NCBI GenBank assembly: GCA_905234735.1
Contig: CAJOJA010000002.1
Coordinates: forward strand, 1-64,000
DNA from: an uncultured Bacteroidaceae bacterium
GTDB taxonomy: Bacteria; Bacteroidota; Bacteroidia; Bacteroidales; Bacteroidaceae
Direction of reading: 5' to 3'
DNA length: 64,000 nucleotides
This document shows, piece by piece, positions 59,488-64,000 of this stretch. The notes beneath the pieces were generated by a model. That model was not told where the DNA came from, ran no database searches, and worked only from the letters and a program-made list of their open reading frames with translations. A program made the position numbers and the translations under genes. Each line of letters starts with the position of its first letter. Position 1 is the stretch's first letter.

Positions 59488-60132
59488 TCATTCTAAGCTG
59501 CGGATGAGGCATACCGCCTTGTAGACCCCGACAATCTGTTCCTTCAGGATGTCGAAGGGGTCGTAGGCGGGGTTGTCGCTGTAGAGCGTCAGGTAGGGAC
59601 TCTGCTGGTTGATGCCCTTGATGCGCTTCAGCATACGCTCGTTGTCGCGGGTGAAGATGAGGTAGATGTCGTTCGGACGTATGCGGTCCAGTCCGTCCAG
59701 TCGGCGTATGCCCACGATGTCGCCACTCTGTATGGTCGGGTCCATCGAGTTCCCTACAACGGGGAAGTAGGCTGTCACCTTCATGCCCGGTATGCTGATG
59801 TGCTCCACGGTCACGTCTTCGTCGCCCATTTCCAGTTGTCCGGCGCTCGCTGGCATGCGGCTGTAGTAGGGTTGCCCCACCCGCATCGTCATGTCTGCCG
59901 TACTCGGCTGTTCCTGGTAGCCGCGGCGTGGTGTCTCCTCCTGACCCGTCAGCCATTCGAAGCTGACCTCTGGCAGTGCACGGCATATCTTGGCTATGCC
60001 TCCTTCCGGAATCTGGTTTTGTGCCATCCAGTTGGCGATGGTGGGTTGTGTGGTGCCGATTATCGAGGCAAACACCTTCTGTGTACCGCCGTATTCGCGA
60101 ATCAGAATCTTCAGTCTTTCTCTTGCTTCCAT
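59488..60132 (-). CDS. S24-type phage-like repressor (HTH plus self-cleaving peptidase)
   Basis: 214 residues from the ATG at 60132; the frame to 60177 runs past the -7 box at 60166-60173. N-terminal HTH (GTQKVFASIIGTTQPTIANW), linker with a possible Ala-Gly cleavage site at 97-98 (MPASAGQ), then the LexA/CI peptidase with Ser129 (VVGNSMDPTIQSGDIV) and Lys169 (ERMLKRIKG). Such proteins cleave themselves when RecA is activated by DNA damage. It is divergent from the HU gene and shares its control region, so it probably represses itself and possibly the HU transcript. Confidence 0.9.
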   Translation of the reverse strand: MEARERLKILIREYGGTQKVFASIIGTTQPTIANWMAQNQIPEGGIAKICRALPEVSFEWLTGQEETPRRGYQEQPSTADMTMRVGQPYYSRMPASAGQLEMGDEDVTVEHISIPGMKVTAYFPVVGNSMDPTIQSGDIVGIRRLDGLDRIRPNDIYLIFTRDNERMLKRIKGINQQSPYLTLYSDNPAYDPFDILKEQIVGVYKAVCLIRSLE

Positions 60133-60136
60133 CCTA

Positions 60137-60212
60137 TTTTTGATATTTTTATTATGTTTCTGATGCAAAGGTATCAATTATTTTATTAACTACCAAATAA
60201 AATATCAAAAAA
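60137..60212 (-). promoter_or_regulatory. Repressor promoter flanked by inverted operator-like sites
   Basis: -7 box TACCTTTG on the minus strand at 60166-60173. TTTTTGATATTTTTATT at 60137-60153 is inverted at 60196-60212 (AATAAAATATCAAAAAA), one on each side of the promoter, a natural layout for autorepression with looping. Confidence 0.6.
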
Positions 60213-60316
60213 CTTATAATTTTTTTATAAAAAGGGTGTTAAAAGAGTTATAAATATTTATGGAGCGCGTATGCGGCGTGCATACGTACGTGTACGCACA
60301 GGCGTTGATGGACCAA

Positions 60317-60404
60317 GGCTTCGTCGACGCGTCGTTGGAGCTTCGTCGACGTATCGTCGGAGCCTCGACCACGCGTCGATTAAAGCCCGACGACGTGAGG
60401 ACGA
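60317..60404. repeat. 22-bp imperfect tandem array, locus C
   Basis: Four exact 22-bp units, starting GGCTTCGTCGACGCGTCG, AGCTTCGTCGACGTATCG, AGCCTCGACCACGCGTCG, AAGCCCGACGACGTGAGG. It shares its core with loci B and D. It lies in the gap between the repressor and HU genes. Confidence 0.8.
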
Positions 60405-60417
60405 ATTTTTCCTCTCT

Positions 60418-60452
60418 CTTGCCCCCTGCTCCTTGCCCCTTGCCTCTTAACT
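60418..60452. repeat. GC-rich heptamer array
   Basis: Five units near CTTGCCC (CTTGCCC, CCTGCTC, CTTGCCC, CTTGCCT, CTTAACT), just after locus C. Confidence 0.7.
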
Positions 60453-60460
60453 CCCCTTTA

Positions 60461-60543
60461 GCGTCATTTCGTGACGCTGTGTGACAGTAACGGACAATTC
60501 GTGACTCGCTACTCCAGGAATGTAGTAACTTTGCACTGTCAAA
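60461..60543 (+). promoter_or_regulatory. HU promoter with upstream palindrome
   Basis: Perfect palindrome GCGTCA-TTTCG-TGACGC at 60461-60477, further CGTGAC copies at about 60500, then -7 box TAACTTTG at 60536-60543. A leader of about 90 nt follows to the HU start. The palindrome is a candidate operator. With locus C and the heptamers it accounts for the 504-bp gap from 60133 to 60636. Confidence 0.6.
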
Positions 60544-60636
60544 CAAGATGAGGCATCGCGTCTGACACTGCAATTCCGGATATTGCGCAAGAGAGTTACA
60601 AGCCATTATTAATCATCAAAAGCAAAACAAACAACT

Positions 60637-61173
60637 ATGGCAATCAATTACAGTCTGACAGCACGTCTGTCGAAACCCAACGACAAAAGCAGTGAAAAGA
60701 AAGTGTATGCAACCGCGCAGTATCAGGAGGTCGTCGACCTGAAGGACCTGGCTGCCCACATCGCCGGCCACGGTTCGCCCTTCTCCAAGGGTACCATCAT
60801 GGGCCTGCTCACCGACACGATGGTGTGCATCCGCGAGAACCTGCTCAAGGGCAACAAAGTCCAGCTGGGCGACATGGGAGCCTTCTTCATCACCCTCAGT
60901 TGCGAAGGTGCAGAGTCTTCCGACAGTTTCAACCCCAGTCTGATCAAGGGCGTGAATGTGCGCTGGGCGCCCAGCGACGAGTTCCGTACGCTGCTCAACG
61001 AGGCCAACTTTCGTCAGGTGGCAACCCGAGAACTCCAGGCCCAGAGCCGCAAGGATATGCGCCAGGCCGCAGACGAGGAAGTCGGCAACGGCGGTGGCAA
61101 CGGTGGCGGCGGTAACAGCGGCGGTGGCAACAGCGGTGGTGGCAATGCCGATCCCGGAGACGTGACGCCTTAA
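60637..61173 (+). CDS. HU-family (viral-histone-like) DNA-binding protein with Gly-rich tail
   Basis: 178 residues, twice the size of classic HU. The DNABII fold occupies about residues 1-125 (KVYATAQYQEVVDLKDLAAH, KGNKVQLGDMGAFFITLSCE). A disordered Gly/Asn tail of about 30 residues (GGGNSGGGNSGGG) ends the chain. This variant is very common in Bacteroidales mobile or prophage-like cassettes beside smalltalk and P5-type genes, as here. It probably coats or bends DNA. It has a separate promoter facing away from the repressor. Confidence 0.9.
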   Translation: MAINYSLTARLSKPNDKSSEKKVYATAQYQEVVDLKDLAAHIAGHGSPFSKGTIMGLLTDTMVCIRENLLKGNKVQLGDMGAFFITLSCEGAESSDSFNPSLIKGVNVRWAPSDEFRTLLNEANFRQVATRELQAQSRKDMRQAADEEVGNGGGNGGGGNSGGGNSGGGNADPGDVTP

Positions 61174-61335
61174 ATGGCCCCTCTCCTCTAACCCCTCCCC
61201 CGAATGGGAGGGGAACAGTTAGGGGAAGCCGCTGAGCGTATTTAACTAATTGTTATCATTAACTTGCCCCAATCTTTACTCCCCTCCCATATTCGGGGGA
61301 GGGGGCAGGGGGAGAGGGGCTTTAACATTGAGGTT

Positions 61336-61440
61336 ATGACCAAAGAAACAAAAAAACGATTGGGACAACTCCTGTTGCAGATTCTATCTGCCATCATCGC
61401 CGCCCTGACGGCCGGCGTGGGAGTCAGCTCATGCATGTGA
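61336..61440 (+). CDS. Smalltalk family small protein
   Basis: 34 residues: a basic start MTKETKKRLGQLLLQ, a hydrophobic helix, and the end GVGVSSCM. This is the usual shape of smalltalk proteins (KK-rich start, Ala/Leu helix, SSC end) coded between HU-like and amidase or P5 genes. One membrane segment; the C-terminal Cys may be functional. Role unknown. It lies 162 bp after the HU gene, across two GC-rich inverted segments (61184-61206 and 61280-61320). Confidence 0.8.
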   Translation: MTKETKKRLGQLLLQILSAIIAALTAGVGVSSCM

Positions 61441-61450
61441 TAAAGCAACA

Positions 61451-61843
61451 ATGAAAAACAATAACCCGCTACACCTGCGTCGGACAGGGTGGATCTGGCA
61501 AGGCCTGACTCCAAAGCAAACCGACCGCGAAGAATATCAGTTCCGTAATCCTGTCTATGGTTACCGTGCCGCATTCATCACTATCCGTACGTTGGTGTGG
61601 CGGCGTAATCTCTCCACTGTAGCCCGTCTGCTCACCGAGTGGCAACCCGATGCCGACGGCCGCGACTCGCAGCTCTACACCGCCCGGGTCTGTGCATTGA
61701 CGGGCTTTGCGCCCACCGATGCCGTTGACCCGCTGGATGCCAACTGCATGATTCCGCTGGTATGTGCCATCAGTCGCATCGAGAATAACGAGCATCCCCG
61801 TATGTTCGATGTCGTTGCCGCCTGGCGCATCTATATGGGATGA
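61451..61843 (+). CDS. Structural protein P5-like (phage-type) protein
   Basis: 130 residues. The pattern NNPLHLRRTGWIWQGL, then FRNPVYGYRAAFITIRTLVW and VDPLDANCMIPLVCAISRIE is that of short P5-like proteins related to virion cell-wall-associated proteins and placed after smalltalk in many Bacteroidales genomes. It starts 10 bp after the smalltalk gene. Most likely a domesticated or prophage remnant, possibly acting on peptidoglycan; no catalytic residue can be assigned. Confidence 0.78.
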   Translation: MKNNNPLHLRRTGWIWQGLTPKQTDREEYQFRNPVYGYRAAFITIRTLVWRRNLSTVARLLTEWQPDADGRDSQLYTARVCALTGFAPTDAVDPLDANCMIPLVCAISRIENNEHPRMFDVVAAWRIYMG

Positions 61844-61893
61844 GTGAGAAGTGAGAGGGGGACAAGGGGCAAGTTTTTTCTTGCTCCTTGCTC

Positions 61894-63006
61894 CTAAACA
61901 ATCAACCGATAGGTTCCTCCGCTCATTCGGCGCACCACGCCGTGCATTTCCAGGTCGAAGAGCAGTCCTGTAAGCTGACCGATGGGGATATTCGTCTCCA
62001 CGGTCAGCCTATTCAGGTTTTTCCCCTCACTGTCCTTCAGGGCGTTGTAGATGATTTTCTCGTCGTCCGACAGTTCGGGGAAGAGTTCACGCTGTATGGG
62101 TTGTTGTTCGGCTTTCGCTGTGGCCCAGCCCAGCATTTCGGTCAGTTCCTGTGCCGACTGCAGCAGCTGGGCACGGCTTTCGCCTATCAGTTGGTTGCAG
62201 CCTGCCGATGTCGCGTCGCCCACCCGTCCGGGAACGGCAAAGACGTCGCGACCGTATTCGTTGGCGATGCGTGCCGTGATGAGGCTGCCCCCTTTCGAGG
62301 CGCTCTCCACCACCAGGGTGGCGTCCGTTATGCCTGCCACGATGCGGTTGCGGGCTACGAAGTTCAGTTTCTCTGCAGTGCTCCCGCTCATGAACTCCGT
62401 GAGCAGTCCGCCCTGGTTCAGCATCTCTACGGCCGTCTGTCGGTGCATGCGCGGATATATCTGGTCCAGTCCGTGTGCCAGCACGCCCAGGGTGGGCAGT
62501 CCGTTCTGCAGGGCCTGTCGGTGGGCTTGGATGTCGATGCCGTAGGCCAGTCCGCTCACCACGATGGCATCCGGGCACAGCTGGGCCAGCTCGCGCAGGA
62601 AGTGTTCGCAGAATCCCCGTCCGTAGTCCGTGGCCTTTCGTGTTCCCACGATGGCCAGCATGTGCCGGCTGTTCAGGTCCGCCGTTCCTCGGTAGAAGAG
62701 TAGGGTGGGGGCGTCCGGACATTCGCGCAGACGAGCCGGGTAGTCGTCGTCGCTACGGGCAATGACGCGTATGCCGTTTTTCTGGGCAAACTCCAGTTCT
62801 TGTTCGGCCCGTGACAGATGGCCGCTCATTTGGCCTACCACTTCCACCAGCCGGTCGCTGATGTCCGGTATGGCATCCCTGAGTTTGTTGCGCATCTCGT
62901 ACAGTGCCGTGGCCGAACCCACTGCATCCAGCAACTGCTGCTGCACCTGCGACTGGTAGGGCAGCACGCGCGTCAGGGCTATCAGGTAGGCTGATTCATA
63001 GTTCAT
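61894..63006 (-). CDS. dprA: DNA-processing protein DprA (Smf)
   Basis: 370 residues. A helical N-terminal domain is followed by the Rossmann domain: IVGTRKATDYGR, VVSGLAYGIDIQAHRQAL, LGVLAHGLDQIYPRMHR, then GGLLTEFMSG and RNRIVAGITDATLVVES. A winged-helix end follows (LDGKNLNRLTVET-type region near residue 320). It loads RecA on incoming single-stranded DNA in transformation and also aids general recombination. The ATG at 63006 is inside three AGTTCAT-type heptamers (62993-63013), the same unit as at lgt. Confidence 0.96.
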   Translation of the reverse strand: MNYESAYLIALTRVLPYQSQVQQQLLDAVGSATALYEMRNKLRDAIPDISDRLVEVVGQMSGHLSRAEQELEFAQKNGIRVIARSDDDYPARLRECPDAPTLLFYRGTADLNSRHMLAIVGTRKATDYGRGFCEHFLRELAQLCPDAIVVSGLAYGIDIQAHRQALQNGLPTLGVLAHGLDQIYPRMHRQTAVEMLNQGGLLTEFMSGSTAEKLNFVARNRIVAGITDATLVVESASKGGSLITARIANEYGRDVFAVPGRVGDATSAGCNQLIGESRAQLLQSAQELTEMLGWATAKAEQQPIQRELFPELSDDEKIIYNALKDSEGKNLNRLTVETNIPIGQLTGLLFDLEMHGVVRRMSGGTYRLIV

Positions 63007-63013
63007 AGTTCAT
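62993..63013. repeat. Heptamer array over the dprA start codon
   Basis: GATTCAT, then AGTTCAT twice. On the gene strand ATGAACT recurs; the upstream ATG at 63013 stops after five codons, as at lgt. Confidence 0.8.
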
Positions 63014-63018
63014 GATGT

Positions 63019-63414
63019 TTAACTGTCCTTCAGCAACAGGTCATCCAGTTCTGGGCACTGGGCGGCCAGTTCACCGTTCACCACCGCCACGATATCCACC
63101 TTGGCGCGACAGGCCAGTTTGTTGTCCGGCAGTCGCACGATGTCCTGGTGGAAGACATAGCGCACCCCCTCCTTCTCCACCCGTGTCTGAACCTCAAACT
63201 CGTCTGTGCTTCGGAGCGGGGTTTTGTAACTGAGCGTGATACGGGCCACCACGCAGTCTATGCCGCGTTGGTGCAGGTCGGCAAAGGACACTCCCATCTG
63301 GAGCAGCATTTCGTGCCGTGCGTGCTCCGTATAGTGTTGGTAGTTGGCATTATTGACAATGCCCTGCAGGTCGCACTCGTAGTCGCGCACCTTCATCTTT
63401 ATAGCGTAATTCAT
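63019..63414 (-). CDS. Acyl-CoA thioesterase (hotdog fold, YbgC/4HBT type)
   Basis: 131 residues from the ATG at 63414; the frame extends to a TTG at 63423, less likely. The hotdog motif DYECDLQGIVNNANYQHYTE carries the catalytic Asp, and the central helix ARHEMLLQMGV follows. It hydrolyses acyl-CoA or acyl-ACP thioesters in the cytoplasm; the chain specificity is unknown. It lies 12 bp before dprA on the same strand. The start codon is the edge of a heptamer array shared with the DUF2851 stop. Confidence 0.9.
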   Translation of the reverse strand: MNYAIKMKVRDYECDLQGIVNNANYQHYTEHARHEMLLQMGVSFADLHQRGIDCVVARITLSYKTPLRSTDEFEVQTRVEKEGVRYVFHQDIVRLPDNKLACRAKVDIVAVVNGELAAQCPELDDLLLKDS

Positions 63415-63441
63415 AACTTTCAATTTTCAACGTTCAACCTT
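63414..63441. repeat. Heptamer array between DUF2851 gene and thioesterase
   Basis: Units TAACTTT, CAATTTT, CAACGTT, CAACCTT. It contains the DUF2851 stop codon (63434-63436) and ends at the thioesterase ATG. Confidence 0.8.
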
Positions 63442-64000
63442 TCAAAAACTCGTAGCCGAAGCTGCAGCGCAGGCAGTCGTGACGGTCGCAATACTGGTGT
63501 TTCAGTTGTATCAGTGCCTGACTGTCGGCAGCGGTGGTCACCTTCAGTCCGCAGGCTTCCCACTGTCGCAGGATGTAGTTCTGTTCGGCAGGCAGTTGGC
63601 GCAGGAGTTCCAACACTCGTTCGCGTAGCGGCCAGTTGTCGTGCGTCATGGCGTGGGCATAGAGCACGGGCACCACGGTGTTGATGATGAGCAGGTTCTG
63701 CGACTGTTGGCTCAGGTGCACCACACGTTGGTTGACGGTTCGGCCGAACATGATGTGCGTGTGCCAGTATTCCGAGGTACCTCCCTGCAACATCTGGCGC
63801 AGGGCCGGTAGCGGTTCGTCGGCCATGATGGCCTCTTGCAGGCGCGACAGCGTCACCGTGCCCTGATGGTACATCCAGGCCAGCTCGGCCAGTCGCAGGT
63901 GCGGGAAGTTCTGGGGCCGCAGTCGCAGGTATTTCCACTGTTGGTGGGGCATGATGGCTCCGAGGCCGAACAGTCGGCACTGGTATTGGAACTCGCGTTG
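63434..64000 (-). CDS. DUF2851 family protein, C-terminal part (5' end outside window)
   Basis: The frame is open to the window edge, so about 188 C-terminal residues are seen. Conserved stretches REFQYQCRLFGLGAIMPHQQ then RLRPQNFPHLRLAELAW and a C-terminal Cys set (HQYCDRHDCLRCSFGYEFL) fit the DUF2851 family, which is widespread in Bacteroidetes and of unknown function. The C-x4-C-x2-C cluster near the end could bind a metal. It probably heads an operon with the thioesterase and dprA. Confidence 0.85.
   Translation of the reverse strand, partial: QREFQYQCRLFGLGAIMPHQQWKYLRLRPQNFPHLRLAELAWMYHQGTVTLSRLQEAIMADEPLPALRQMLQGGTSEYWHTHIMFGRTVNQRVVHLSQQSQNLLIINTVVPVLYAHAMTHDNWPLRERVLELLRQLPAEQNYILRQWEACGLKVTTAADSQALIQLKHQYCDRHDCLRCSFGYEFLKG

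Overview
The window looks like chromosomal DNA from a Bacteroidales bacterium, most likely Prevotella or a close relative. Signs: promoters carry the Bacteroidetes -7 box TAnnTTTG (often TAACTTTG) with a TTTG-like -33 element about 20 bp upstream, Shine-Dalgarno sites are weak, and the gene set fits (frdCAB quinol:fumarate reductase, methylmalonyl-CoA mutase, TonB-type barrels, Bacteroidetes lipoproteins, DUF4248 and smalltalk proteins, BspA-like repeats). The assignment is an inference; no rRNA is present. Several starts below are placed downstream of the apparent ATG because the -7 box lies inside or just upstream of the longer reading frame.

Layout. 1-7.1 kb: end of mutB, a Wza/Wzz polysaccharide-export pair, mutS. 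7.2-11.8 kb: outer-membrane barrel, secreted lipocalin-like protein and a membrane-tethered HTH regulator whose two promoters share the same operator at the same distance. 12-16.5 kb: fucose-isomerase-like protein, helix-hairpin-helix barrel protein, lgt, and a broken four-helix-bundle gene. 16.5-20.6 kb: ychF, an Lrp regulator divergent from metY, then cysK. 20.7-23.3 kb: a serpin fusion and a deletion scar joining a His/Cys-rich small protein to a TonB-receptor tail. 23.4-30.2 kb: lrgB, lrgA, gdhA, GH27 alpha-galactosidase and polA, all on the minus strand. 30.5-38 kb: polyprenyl synthase, then deoC, a MazG-like gene, dtd, uvrC and apt, and mnmG with a parS-like site at its stop codon. 38.2-41.7 kb: frdCAB. 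41.8-45.2 kb: a structured RNA ending in a terminator, an AT-rich C10 cysteine protease, and a 625-bp non-coding inverted-repeat element. 45.3-52.5 kb: a glycosyltransferase and a four-gene envelope cluster. 52.5-59 kb: cyclophilin, tRNA-Leu, rsgA, frr and a VTC/DUF4956/DUF2490 surface locus. 59-61.9 kb: an S24 repressor, HU and smalltalk cassette of prophage type. 61.9-64 kb: dprA, a thioesterase and a DUF2851 protein (cut by the window end).

Two repeat systems overlie the genes. One is a family of 21-23-bp imperfect tandem arrays at five intergenic loci, one of them inside the inverted-repeat element. The other is a set of short arrays, mostly of 7-bp units, at start codons, in signal-peptide codons and next to -7 boxes. 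Because 7 is not a multiple of 3, they are candidates for slippage-driven variation. The observations most worth following up are the paired operators, the leader RNA, the minisatellite element, the heptamer arrays and the parS-like site.
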